Positions 1 through 8,529 of a stretch of 64,000 nt of DNA are shown here, one piece after another. Position 1 is the first letter of the stretch, and every line of letters begins with the position of its first letter. Under the pieces are notes generated by a model. The model was not told where the DNA came from and ran no database searches. It worked only from the letters and a program-made list of their open reading frames with translations. This DNA is from Leptospira biflexa (GTDB lineage: Bacteria; Spirochaetota; Spirochaetia; Treponematales; Rectinemataceae), in the NCBI GenBank assembly GCA_020721875.1, contig DYLX01000003.1:76510-140509 (forward strand), written 5' to 3'. The translations under genes were made by a program, and so were the position numbers.

Positions 1-756
1 ATGGATTGAGAGCTTGAGATCTTCGGGTAGACCGAGCGCTTTGGGAGCCCACTGCACGATTTTTGTCTCGGCTTCGAAGGAGCGCATGAACTCGGCGACA
101 TCGCCCACGTAGTCGACGCCTTTGAGGAATTTGCCGGGAAAGCGGGGGGCAAAGGTTGCAATCGGAAGCTTCTCAGCCGCAACCGCGACGAGTATGGCAG
201 CTACCTGCCCTGGTGTCTGCGGCGTGTCGGTTTCGTCCATGGAGAGCTCAACCACGAAAGACCCTGGAGCACGACGTTCGGCGATGTGGCGATAGGTGAT
301 GCCGGCCTCTTGAACCGCGGTAAGAAATTTGTCCGCCACTGTTTCAAGATCTGACTTCGTTACCTCCACAGGTGCGCTGCCTTTGTTCAAGAGGAATGCG
401 GCGCGCGCGAGATAGGTGTTTCGCGCGTCTGGCGAGGCTGGTGTGCCGATAGTTTCAGCAACATCGATGGTGAAAAAATTGCAATGTGGAATGAACCAGT
501 CGACCGTTTTCATGGTAATGTGGTCTGCATCGACGAACCATTTGCCATTCCAAGCAGTATTTCGAATGGATTCCGCCGCGGCGCGTTCCTGATCAGCGGG
601 GCTTGATCCGATGATCACATGTTCACGGTTGCTCTTGTTCCACACAATATCGGCATCTCCACCGCGCTCGCGAAGCGCCTTGAACGCGGCAATCTGAGCT
701 TCACCCTCGAGACCGAAGCGATCTCCCGTACCGATGGAAAAACGCGAAAGATGCAT
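1..756 (-). CDS. uxaE: Tagaturonate/fructuronate epimerase family protein (UxaE-like), 3' end outside window
   Basis: The first 252 residues of a protein that runs off the left edge. UxaE enzymes are metal-dependent epimerases that interconvert D-tagaturonate and D-fructuronate in galacturonate breakdown in the cytoplasm. Features I recognise are the N-terminal SIGTGDRFG motif, VDADHI near residue 77, the MDETDTPQTP stretch near residue 175, KGVDYVGD near 218 and the LKLSIH segment at the edge, which leads into the conserved HSGSDKF region of the family. The ATG at 756 follows a good GGGAGGA ribosome site. It is divergent from the LarA-like gene, suggesting a sugar-acid locus. The assignment rests on remembered family motifs; substrate is inferred. 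Confidence 0.8.
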   Translation of the reverse strand, partial: MHLSRFSIGTGDRFGLEGEAQIAAFKALRERGGDADIVWNKSNREHVIIGSSPADQERAAAESIRNTAWNGKWFVDADHITMKTVDWFIPHCNFFTIDVAETIGTPASPDARNTYLARAAFLLNKGSAPVEVTKSDLETVADKFLTAVQEAGITYRHIAERRAPGSFVVELSMDETDTPQTPGQVAAILVAVAAEKLPIATFAPRFPGKFLKGVDYVGDVAEFMRSFEAETKIVQWAPKALGLPEDLKLSIH

Positions 757-878
757 AAATGTTCCTCCCATTTTCTTTTTTATATAATGTCGATAGAATT
801 TAGAAAGCGCAAGGGTGAATCGTCTGGCGGCATCCGAGCGTTCTTTTTGACATCATCGAACTACTCCGAGAGGTGCAT
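757..878. promoter_or_regulatory. Divergent intergenic region of uxaE and the LarA-like gene
   Basis: A 122-bp gap between two divergent starts. An AT-rich core at 781-800 contains TATAAT on the plus strand (783-788) and overlapping TATATA on the minus strand. No convincing -35 element was found at proper spacing in either direction, so the region is marked only as the likely shared promoter. Confidence 0.4.
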
Positions 879-2165
879 ATGCTCATTTCCGCAACGAATA
901 TGTTCGAAGGCATCGACGATCGCGTACTCAGCGAGCTTGTCGAAAGAACAATCGTGGCTTCCGGCGCGGATCGCGCGGCGCGCATCCTCATTCTCCCGCC
1001 CGACATCACCCGCTACCACTCGCGGGCTGGAAGAATCACCGATCTCCTCGTTGAACAACTCGGAAAGAAGGTCGTGGCGATCATGCCCGCATTGGGAACG
1101 CACGCGCCCATGACACGGGATGAGATCGCGAAAATGTACCCTCGATCGTCCACGCTGCTCTTTAGAGTCCACAATTGGCGAAAAGATGTCATCGATCTTG
1201 GCCGCATCCCGGAAGCGCGTGTCGAGGAGATCTCAGGTGGAAGAGTGCGTTACGAGTATCCAATCCAGGCGAACAAACTCCTCGCGTCGGGCGAAGTGGA
1301 CTTTATCTTCTCTGTCGGACAGGTCGTACCCCACGAAGTGGCAGGCATGGCGAATCACGCAAAGAACATCTTCGTGGGAACAGGTGGCAAAGAGGCGATC
1401 GACCGCAGCCACTACCTTGGAGCCGTCTGCGGTTTAGAAACAATTATGGGGCGGGCAAACACGCCCGTTCGCGCGCTCTTCGATGATGGACTCAAAATCG
1501 CCAGCGACAAGCTCCCACCTATCGCCTGGATTTTGACCGTGGTCGGCACGGCACGCGACGGCTCGTTGGCAATGCGCGGATACTTTTCCAGTCTCGACAG
1601 AACTTCATTCGAACAGGCAGCAGCCCTCTCCGCAAAAGAGAATATCCAGCTCTTGTCCAAACCTATAAAAAAGGCTGTAGTGTGGCTCGACCCCGAAGAG
1701 TACCGGAGCACCTGGCTTGGAAATAAATCGATATACCGCACGAGAATGGCGATGGCCGATGGGGGCGAACTCCTCATCCTTGCGCCTGGGCTCCGTAGTT
1801 TCGGAGAGGACCCGAAGATCGACGCGGTAATCCGCCGCTATGGGTATCGCCCGAGCGCCGAAATCCAGTCCCTCGTCGCCCGCGAGCCCACCCTCGCTGA
1901 CAACCTCTCCGCCGCCGCCCACCTCATCCATGGCTCCAGCGAGGAACGTTTCACAATAAGGTACGCGCCAGGCCCCGGCCTCTCGCGACAGGAAATTGAA
2001 TCGGTGGGCTACCGCTGGGCCGACCTCGACATGGCGCTACGCCGCTACCGCCCCGAGGGTAGACTCGCGGGCTACTACCACGCCCCCGACGGCGAAGAAT
2101 TTTTCTTCGTGCCTAATCCGGCGCTCGGGCTCTGGTCGACGGAATCGCGCATGCATGGCGCCTGA
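879..2165 (+). CDS. LarA-like protein (DUF2088, nickel-pincer racemase/epimerase family)
   Basis: A 428-residue protein resembling the lactate racemase LarA superfamily, whose characterised members racemise or epimerise 2-hydroxy acids with a nickel-pincer nucleotide. The family hallmarks visible are PPDITRYHS near residue 40 (the LarA DITRP-like motif), ALGTHAP near 71, VPHEVAG with a nearby GTGGK near 150-168 and the following SHYLG. The ATG at 879 is chosen over a GTG at 873 because a GAGAGG ribosome site lies just upstream at proper spacing. No larB, larC or larE is in the window, so any cofactor would have to be made elsewhere. Its divergent partner uxaE suggests a sugar-acid substrate, which is inference. 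Confidence 0.75.
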   Translation: MLISATNMFEGIDDRVLSELVERTIVASGADRAARILILPPDITRYHSRAGRITDLLVEQLGKKVVAIMPALGTHAPMTRDEIAKMYPRSSTLLFRVHNWRKDVIDLGRIPEARVEEISGGRVRYEYPIQANKLLASGEVDFIFSVGQVVPHEVAGMANHAKNIFVGTGGKEAIDRSHYLGAVCGLETIMGRANTPVRALFDDGLKIASDKLPPIAWILTVVGTARDGSLAMRGYFSSLDRTSFEQAAALSAKENIQLLSKPIKKAVVWLDPEEYRSTWLGNKSIYRTRMAMADGGELLILAPGLRSFGEDPKIDAVIRRYGYRPSAEIQSLVAREPTLADNLSAAAHLIHGSSEERFTIRYAPGPGLSRQEIESVGYRWADLDMALRRYRPEGRLAGYYHAPDGEEFFFVPNPALGLWSTESRMHGA

Positions 2166-2357
2166 AACACAAATCGGCACAAAGACGCCTATGGGAGTGG
2201 CTTGGTACGGCAGGGCGCACGACAGCCCGCATGCGCGCGGGTCCCCTGAGCCCGCATAGGCGCGGGGCCTGACACGGCTGCGCACCAAGGCCCGCCAGCC
2301 AAAACTGCACCTCCTGTTATACGTACACACGCACCGCCCCGCTTCAACGCGGCGCGT
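2166..2357. other. GC-rich convergent intergenic spacer
   Basis: A 192-bp spacer between the ends of two convergent genes. It is GC-rich with several short inverted stretches (for example around 2218-2270) but no hairpin followed by a T run, so no intrinsic terminator is claimed. Confidence 0.4.
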
Positions 2358-3737
2358 TCATGCCTTCATCTTTATCGATATGATGAGACCATGCGGCATG
2401 CGGTTATGCGCCTCGATGCTCCATCCGTGTACATCGACGACCGATTTCACGATCGTGAGACCGAGGCCGTGGCCTGCCTCCTGCCGCGAGTGCGACCCAC
2501 GGTAGAATGCATCGAATATGTATTGCAGCTCCTCGGGGGGAACACCCGGACCATTATCAGCGACTATAAGCACGGGCAGTCCATCCTCGAGAGCAATGAG
2601 CATCTCGACCGTACCCCCCGGCCCAGTATATCTGAAGGCATTCGACACAAGGTTCTCCACCGAGCGCTCGAACAGCATTCTATTCATCTTTACCTTCGGC
2701 ATGCCTTGCGGAGGCTCCAGTGACACTGGGCCATTAAGTGTACCGTAACCGTGGACCAAGTTCAGTCCCAAGAGGCGAGCGTCTTCTTCGAAGCGTTTCC
2801 CAAGGCTGGTCATGAGGGCGGCAACATCCACGCTCTCGAGCGGTGTATCGAAATCATCGATCTTCATGAATTCGATGAGGTCGGACACCAGATCCTCGAG
2901 CTGCGCGCTCTTCTCGCGAATAATCTCCAGATAGTGCACGCGTGTCGCCTCATCGCTCGCCAAATTGTCGCTGAGCGCGTCAGTGTAGCCTTGAATAAGG
3001 GCAATGGGGGTCTTGAGATCGTGGCTGACCCCAATAAGCATATTCATACGCCGCGTGATCATGTCGCGCAGTGTAATGCGCATTCGGTTGATACTGTCGG
3101 CGAGCGATCGCAGCTCCTCGGCGCCACTCCCCTTCACCTCGTGGTCGAGCTTGCCGCGCGACACTGTTGCGGTGTCGTTGATAAGGTTTTTGATCGAGCG
3201 GTTGGTAGACCTTAATATGAGGAGCGACATAAGCCCTGCGACCAGAAATGCCCCGAGCGCGAAGCTCGAAACGAGCATCAGGTTCTTGTTTCGTATATCT
3301 TCCCTCGACCAGAAGGGTTGGATATCGAAAAGGAGAAGAGGGCTCGTTTCCAAACTTTGATCGATAGGCAGAAACCTGAGTTCAGGCCTCGGCCTTTCCG
3401 CAGGGAGCAGCGGCGGTTTCACAAGGTCAGCAACCTCGAGCTTGAAGCCTACGGGTAGATTTTTGAACGATGAGATGAGCACGGCGCCATCGGGGGCGAT
3501 GAGCGCCGCGTTGATGATAGGAAGCCCAGCGGCTTCGCCCGCGTCGCGAATGTCCTCGATAGAGAGGTGCTGGTCAATTTTCCACCGCGCCGCCACTTCA
3601 TTCAGAAATGCCCTCGTAGGCTCGCGCGGATCACGCTTGGTCTGCTGGTTGGTAAAGACGAGAAACCCAAAAATGATGGGAAAGAGTGTAACCGCGACTG
3701 TGAGAATAAAAAACTGCGTACGGAGCTTCAACGTCAT
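2358..3737 (-). CDS. Membrane sensor histidine kinase of the export operon
   Basis: A 459-residue sensor kinase. There is a membrane segment at about 8-28, an extracytoplasmic sensor region at about 30-150, a second membrane segment at about 153-176, and a HAMP linker to about 230. The HisKA dimerisation domain has His239 in the GVSHDLKTP motif. The ATPase domain shows the N box (ENLVSNAFRYT), G1 (VADNGPGVP), F box and G2 (GHGLGLTIVKS). Its start overlaps the stop of the preceding response regulator by four bases, so the two are translationally coupled. It is the last gene of a minus-strand operon that begins with an ABC export system, suggesting it senses an envelope condition or the exported substrate. 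Confidence 0.93.
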   Translation of the reverse strand: MTLKLRTQFFILTVAVTLFPIIFGFLVFTNQQTKRDPREPTRAFLNEVAARWKIDQHLSIEDIRDAGEAAGLPIINAALIAPDGAVLISSFKNLPVGFKLEVADLVKPPLLPAERPRPELRFLPIDQSLETSPLLLFDIQPFWSREDIRNKNLMLVSSFALGAFLVAGLMSLLILRSTNRSIKNLINDTATVSRGKLDHEVKGSGAEELRSLADSINRMRITLRDMITRRMNMLIGVSHDLKTPIALIQGYTDALSDNLASDEATRVHYLEIIREKSAQLEDLVSDLIEFMKIDDFDTPLESVDVAALMTSLGKRFEEDARLLGLNLVHGYGTLNGPVSLEPPQGMPKVKMNRMLFERSVENLVSNAFRYTGPGGTVEMLIALEDGLPVLIVADNGPGVPPEELQYIFDAFYRGSHSRQEAGHGLGLTIVKSVVDVHGWSIEAHNRMPHGLIISIKMKA

Positions 3738-4441
3738 GCGTTACCCTCAACGAAAGCCTCAGGGTTAAAGCGGTACCCCATGCCGTACTGTGTCTGTATA
3801 TAGAATGGATTCGCGGGATCGCTCTCGAGTTTCTTTCTCAGACGCTGTATATAGACTCCCACCGCGCTCACGTCACCGTACTCCTGTCCCCAGACGCGGG
3901 CGTAGATATCCTCTGGCGAGAAAGGCTTTCCAGGGTTCCCGACGAGCTCCTTGAGAATATTGAACTCTCTGGCCGAGAGACTTATGGGCTCGCCGTTCTT
4001 AGTAAGGTACATTCCTTCTACATCGAGCTCGTAGGGACCAAATTTGACAACGCTGCCATTTTGTCTGGTCTGGATGGCGATAGTGCGCCGTATGTGCGCA
4101 CGCACACGGGCGGCGAGGACTTTGGGCGGACATGGCTTTGTCACAAAATCGTCGGCGCCAACACCAAGACCAAAAATCACGTCCTCATCAGCCTCACGAG
4201 CGGTGAGAATCATCACCGGTACCGACTTCGACTTTCTGAGAAGCTCAAGAAACTGAAAGCCATCCATGCCGGGAAGGTTGAGATCGAGCACAATGAGATC
4301 CCATTCTTCATGCTGCGCCATGGGCAGGGCGCTCTCCGCGTCGTAGGCCAGCCTGCACTCGAAGCCTTCGTTTTGCAGATAGAGCATGTAGAGCTCAGCG
4401 AGCTCTTTCGTATCTTCGACAATCAGGATTTTCCCGTGCAT
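3734..4441 (-). CDS. OmpR/PhoB-family response regulator
   Basis: A 235-residue response regulator. The receiver domain carries the acidic pair in IVEDT, the phosphoacceptor Asp53 in VLDLNLPGMDG, Thr in LTAREA and Lys in VTKPCPP; the C-terminal half is a winged-helix DNA-binding domain ending in the typical YIQTQYGMGYRF stretch. The ATG at 4441 is preferred over upstream in-frame codons because AGGAGAG lies immediately upstream. It is coupled to the downstream kinase by a four-base overlap and follows the beta-barrel gene after about 110 bp. It probably controls the ABC/FtsX operon it sits in, which is inference from position. Confidence 0.93.
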   Translation of the reverse strand: MHGKILIVEDTKELAELYMLYLQNEGFECRLAYDAESALPMAQHEEWDLIVLDLNLPGMDGFQFLELLRKSKSVPVMILTAREADEDVIFGLGVGADDFVTKPCPPKVLAARVRAHIRRTIAIQTRQNGSVVKFGPYELDVEGMYLTKNGEPISLSAREFNILKELVGNPGKPFSPEDIYARVWGQEYGDVSAVGVYIQRLRKKLESDPANPFYIQTQYGMGYRFNPEAFVEGNA

Positions 4442-4551
4442 GCACTCTCCTTGTGCCGGTGGTCGCGGCCCGAGGTCGTACTTAGCATAGTTAACCTCAA
4501 GCTGTCCCGCACTGGCGATTGCCGGCATTAGTATACTATACCTTTCACCAT

Positions 4552-6162
4552 TCAATACTGAACCGCGTTCCAGAATATGCTGAATTCTGTCTGGACTTTT
4601 TTCACGGAAAAATCGCTATTGAGCGAAATCGGAACAGAGGCCTGGAGATCGACCGCGTCGTTGAGTATGCCCACAGTGACCGCGGGTGTCGTCTTGTTGC
4701 CAGTAGGCGCGTACTCGGAGAGGCTTGGTCCGATGGCGGTAAGCTCAGAGAAGGTGAAGGTCGCACGCCCACCTTGGTCGCCGACCTGAATTTTCAGCTG
4801 GGGATTTACGCGGAGCGAACCATCGGAGAAGTTCGTCAGCGCGTAGACCGAACCCGTCACTTGAGTAAGATTTCTGCCTTCGCCAAAGCGCCCCGAAAGC
4901 GATGCAGAGCCGGCTAAATACCACATGCCCGCCTGTGTCAGATCTGTCGTTTGATAAGTACTGCTGGTTTTTACTGCGGTACGAGCGTCGGCGGACTGCA
5001 GAATGCTCGAGTCCGCGTAGCCCGTGCCATTGTAGTAGCCCTGCACGTGGATGGCGTAGGAGAGCCCACTCGAGAAGCTCGCAGAGTACTTTATACCAAG
5101 GGTCGACTGGAAGAAGGGCAGATCCTCGATTCTGTACGTTTCGTAGGTACCTGGAGTCGAGCCAGGGCGTACATAGGTTCGGTCTGATCCATAGAGGAGC
5201 ACGTTCTCGCCATACACGTCGAAGGGGCCGACTGCGCCGGTAAAGGTGAAGATTCCGCGGGGCCTCGCCAACATGTCGGCGCGAGCGTATCCCGCGAAGC
5301 TGAGCTCCCAGCCGTCCACCACAAGGTCGTACTTGCTCGCTACGGACGAAGATGAGGCCAATCCGGTGACCGGCGGAACCATGTAGACCATGAGGTGATT
5401 GAGCTTCATGGGTACATCGACTTTAAACGCGAAGGGGCCTGCTCTCGCCGCGGTGGGATTGTCGGGATCGATCCCGGAGAGACTAAGTACATCGGAAGGT
5501 TTATACCAGTAACCGACACCCCAGCTTATGCGCTGTTTGCCGAGTCGGAAGAAGATTTCATTGTAGATCTGCGTATCGACAAAGAGTTCATCGAGGCTGA
5601 ACGCGGGCGATATGTAGGCGTTCGTCGACAGATAGCTCGTGGGGTCGTAGTTGAACGAGCCCGACGCGTACAGGCGCACGAGGTCACTCCGACGCAGATC
5701 GGTATACCCGGAAACCGAGGCCGCAAGAATCTGATTCGGTACCGCCAAGAGATCGTTGGTCAATGAGAAGTGCAGATCCTTCGTCGGCAAATAATCGAAT
5801 TCGAGCCCTGAAATAGCGACCGCACCGAAGAGAGTCTGAAGGTCTGAGGAGCTCGAGCCTACCGGCGTGTAGTTGCCGTAGAGCCCTGCGCCCGCGGAAC
5901 CGCTAATGAGAAAAACCGGGTATGTTTTCGTGTCCTTGACAAGCTGCACATCTCCCGCGGCCGCGGTGGCGGGATCGATCACCGTAACAATATCCTTCGA
6001 CCCGCCAAAGAGCTGGTTTTCATCGATCACCGCGGGAGGCATTACAGTAGATGTAGAGGGCGTCGCGGTTACACTCGTCTGCGCCCAGATGGTCGTGGAG
6101 AATAGAGCAAAGAGCGCCACCGCCACGATCGGTATGGAGCGTCTCGTTGTCTTGTGTTTCAT
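4552..6162 (-). CDS. Secreted protein, probable outer-membrane beta-barrel
   Basis: A 536-residue protein with a clear signal peptide (basic start, hydrophobic core, cleavage after about residue 27 at WAQ). The rest is rich in alternating polar and aromatic residues and glycine, as in outer-membrane beta-barrels, and ends in a C-terminal aromatic residue (NAVQY). I do not recognise a specific family. It starts 9 bp after the LolA-like gene with an AGGAG site six bases before the ATG. Position in an operon with two FtsX permeases, an ATPase and a LolA-like carrier suggests it is the outer-membrane partner or client of that pathway. Confidence 0.75.
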   Translation of the reverse strand: MKHKTTRRSIPIVAVALFALFSTTIWAQTSVTATPSTSTVMPPAVIDENQLFGGSKDIVTVIDPATAAAGDVQLVKDTKTYPVFLISGSAGAGLYGNYTPVGSSSSDLQTLFGAVAISGLEFDYLPTKDLHFSLTNDLLAVPNQILAASVSGYTDLRRSDLVRLYASGSFNYDPTSYLSTNAYISPAFSLDELFVDTQIYNEIFFRLGKQRISWGVGYWYKPSDVLSLSGIDPDNPTAARAGPFAFKVDVPMKLNHLMVYMVPPVTGLASSSSVASKYDLVVDGWELSFAGYARADMLARPRGIFTFTGAVGPFDVYGENVLLYGSDRTYVRPGSTPGTYETYRIEDLPFFQSTLGIKYSASFSSGLSYAIHVQGYYNGTGYADSSILQSADARTAVKTSSTYQTTDLTQAGMWYLAGSASLSGRFGEGRNLTQVTGSVYALTNFSDGSLRVNPQLKIQVGDQGGRATFTFSELTAIGPSLSEYAPTGNKTTPAVTVGILNDAVDLQASVPISLNSDFSVKKVQTEFSIFWNAVQY

Positions 6163-6171
6163 GGGCTACTC

Positions 6172-7092
6172 CTACTGGCTCACACGCTCAAGGTATTCCT
6201 TGGTGAAATAATAGTCGGGAAGCGGTTTCGTGGAGATGTCGGTGTAGGTAACCTGGGAGCGCTTCTCAGGGATGAGCCCATCCTGAAAAATCTGCACTGT
6301 CGGAATAAGAGAGTCCCCGATCTGCACGTACTGCGTGTAGTAGGCGGTACGCAGCAGCTTCATCGAGAGGCTATACTCCTCAACCTTGAGCACGATCTTC
6401 CGGTCAGCCTCGATGTACATCTTGATATAGGGGAAGGGAACCTCATCGTTGTTCGCTTTGAGCTCGCCGATGATCACCTTGTAGTTTCCGAGCGTGCCTG
6501 TGGTGAGATTCACAACAGAATAATCGATTGAACGCTGCCAACGGCGGAAATCATTGTTGGTCACCGTGGAGTTCTCATAGGTGTCCTTGAGTGTCGTGTG
6601 CGTGAACTTACGGCTTGTGGGGTCGTAACGCCACATATTGTTGTCTACGCGGAGCATTCCCTGCCCTTTTCTCGACTCGGGCTCAACGATAAGCATCAGA
6701 AAGGCATCGTCCTTATCGCGCCTGAAAATCTGCTGCTTATTCACAAATGTGCCGCGGTCGGGGCTTACGCTGACCATGGAGATAGTCGCGCTCATATCGC
6801 TATTGTAGAAGCTTGAGCGAATGTCTGTGCGGCGCACGAGCATGAGAAAATCTTTGGCGCTGTACTTTGTGATATCGTCGGGGAACTTGTAATCTTTGTC
6901 GGCTTGAAGGAAGTTGAGGGGAAGGCCGATTCCGCCCATAGGTCCTCCTCCGCCACCACGACCGCCGCCCACCGAAGGACCGCCCTGCGCCTTCGCGCTC
7001 AATACGAGTACGAGACCAAAGAGCACAAGACTCAATTTCCCCGTAATTTTAGCATTCATCAATTTTACCTTCACATCTCTGACTCGGTTCAT
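6172..7092 (-). CDS. LolA-like outer-membrane lipoprotein-sorting family protein
   Basis: A 306-residue exported protein. After an N-terminal signal segment (hydrophobic run in KLSLVLFGLVLVLS, cleavage near AKAQ) comes a glycine-rich stretch (about 45-60) and then a domain of the outer-membrane lipoprotein-sorting type: repeated beta strands such as VSPDRGTFVNKQQIFRRD, MLRVDNNMWRYDP and KIVLKVEEYS. These proteins are thought to carry lipids or lipoproteins across the periplasm. The ATG at 7092 is chosen because AAGGAGA lies just upstream. Neighbouring FtsX-type permease genes support a role as periplasmic carrier. Confidence 0.8.
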   Translation of the reverse strand: MNRVRDVKVKLMNAKITGKLSLVLFGLVLVLSAKAQGGPSVGGGRGGGGGPMGGIGLPLNFLQADKDYKFPDDITKYSAKDFLMLVRRTDIRSSFYNSDMSATISMVSVSPDRGTFVNKQQIFRRDKDDAFLMLIVEPESRKGQGMLRVDNNMWRYDPTSRKFTHTTLKDTYENSTVTNNDFRRWQRSIDYSVVNLTTGTLGNYKVIIGELKANNDEVPFPYIKMYIEADRKIVLKVEEYSLSMKLLRTAYYTQYVQIGDSLIPTVQIFQDGLIPEKRSQVTYTDISTKPLPDYYFTKEYLERVSQ

Positions 7093-7117
7093 CTGATTCT
7101 CCTTACGTTGCATTGCA

Positions 7118-8527
7118 TCACGCGATTTTTCTGAGAGCCTCTACGGGCACCACTTCCGCGGCGCGCCGCGCGGGGAAATACACTGCCGCGATGGCGACAA
7201 TGGTCACAAACACGAATATAAGGGCGAGCTGACCCAGGGTCGGCGCGAACAGCAGGTGCCCGCGCACGAGCGCCGATCCGAAATCGCTGTGTGGATTGAA
7301 GGGAATGAGCTCGATACCCAGCCCGACGGGGAGCGCGAAGATTGCCCCGAGAAGCGCCGAACCACCCGCGAGGATGATCCCCTCCGCGATAAACGAGGAG
7401 AATACATCCTTTTTCTTATAGCCGATGCAGCGCAGCATGCCGATCTCCTTCGTTCGCTCGAGGAGCACCATGCGGTAGGAGTTCGAAATGCCTGTTGCGC
7501 TCACAATCAGCATGAGAGCGAACACGGCGTACCCTATCCACCGTATTGAGCCGAGCGCGGAGCCGATCTCACCCGCAAGATCCTGAATGGTCGAGATGCG
7601 GTAGCGGGTAGTGCCCTCGGCGAGGTGGGGGCTCGCACTCTGAGACTGAGCTTGCCCGTTGCCCTGGAGCAGTCTGCCGCCTTGTCCTGAGCCGCCTATC
7701 GGGGCGGTGAGCGCGTCGCTCGAGGTGAGACTCGCTTGTTGCGCCTGATTCGAGGTACTCGACGCCGGAGTTGCCCCTCTACTTACTATGTAGCCCTGGG
7801 AGCTCATGAGCGAGGAGAGCTTCGTCGCGACCGCCTGCGCGTCGGTGCTGTCTTTAAGGAATACTGCGACTTCCTGCTGCTCGTTCGATTTCAGGTTGAG
7901 ATCAGCGGCGAGGTCACCGAAGGACACAAAAGCGGTATTCATACCACCCGCCGCCGCATCGTCGTATATCGCGCCTACATTGTAGTTAGTGACATTTTCC
8001 TGGCCCGAGGCAGTAGTGAGGCGCACAATGACTTGGTCGCCCACGGCGAGCCCGAATCGATTCGCGGTCTGGGCGCTCATCAGCATGGTGCGCGCGGGTT
8101 CGAGCCCCTTCCAATCGCCTTTTGAGAGAATGAGCGAATCGTGGTAGAGCTTATCTTTCGTCCAGTCCACCCCACGAATAGTAAGTTGAATCTCGCGCGT
8201 GCCGAACACCACAGTCGCCCTCGACTGCGCGAGGGGCGATACTGTGAGCACACCCGCGCCGACACTCTGGGCGATCTGCGCCACCTTGTCATCCTCAAAA
8301 CGATTTTGGAGTTTGCCACTCCAACTCGCTGTATAGCCCGAGATAAGCACATGGCCGCCAGAGTAGAGCGTCACATTGTCTTGAACCGCGAGGTCCATAC
8401 CGTTCACGAAGCCGGAAATGAGCGTCATGATAAGGGCGCTGAAGGCTACAGCACCACCAAGCGCAAGCGTTCTGTGTGGTTGCCGCCGCACATTTCTCGC
8501 CGCGAGCTTGAGATGAATGACGCGCAT
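7118..8527 (-). CDS. FtsX/MacB-type ABC permease (second subunit)
   Basis: A 469-residue permease of the LolC/LolE/MacB class. One membrane segment lies near 19-40, followed by a large periplasmic MacB core domain (about 45-320) with a low-complexity Gln/Ser/Gly stretch near 240-285, then three C-terminal membrane segments forming the FtsX domain, including the LLERTKEIGMLRCIGY coupling motif. The ATG at 8527 follows GGGGTGAG; an upstream in-frame GTG is less likely. Only two bases separate it from the preceding permease gene. The two permeases probably form a heterodimer with the ATPase encoded upstream and export or extract an envelope substrate. Confidence 0.9.
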   Translation of the reverse strand: MRVIHLKLAARNVRRQPHRTLALGGAVAFSALIMTLISGFVNGMDLAVQDNVTLYSGGHVLISGYTASWSGKLQNRFEDDKVAQIAQSVGAGVLTVSPLAQSRATVVFGTREIQLTIRGVDWTKDKLYHDSLILSKGDWKGLEPARTMLMSAQTANRFGLAVGDQVIVRLTTASGQENVTNYNVGAIYDDAAAGGMNTAFVSFGDLAADLNLKSNEQQEVAVFLKDSTDAQAVATKLSSLMSSQGYIVSRGATPASSTSNQAQQASLTSSDALTAPIGGSGQGGRLLQGNGQAQSQSASPHLAEGTTRYRISTIQDLAGEIGSALGSIRWIGYAVFALMLIVSATGISNSYRMVLLERTKEIGMLRCIGYKKKDVFSSFIAEGIILAGGSALLGAIFALPVGLGIELIPFNPHSDFGSALVRGHLLFAPTLGQLALIFVFVTIVAIAAVYFPARRAAEVVPVEALRKIA

Positions 8528-8529
8528 AA

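Noticed and set aside
2218..2300. GC-rich inverted stretches as a bidirectional terminator between the LarA-like gene and the kinase
   Set aside because: Stems are short and imperfect and no T run follows on either strand.
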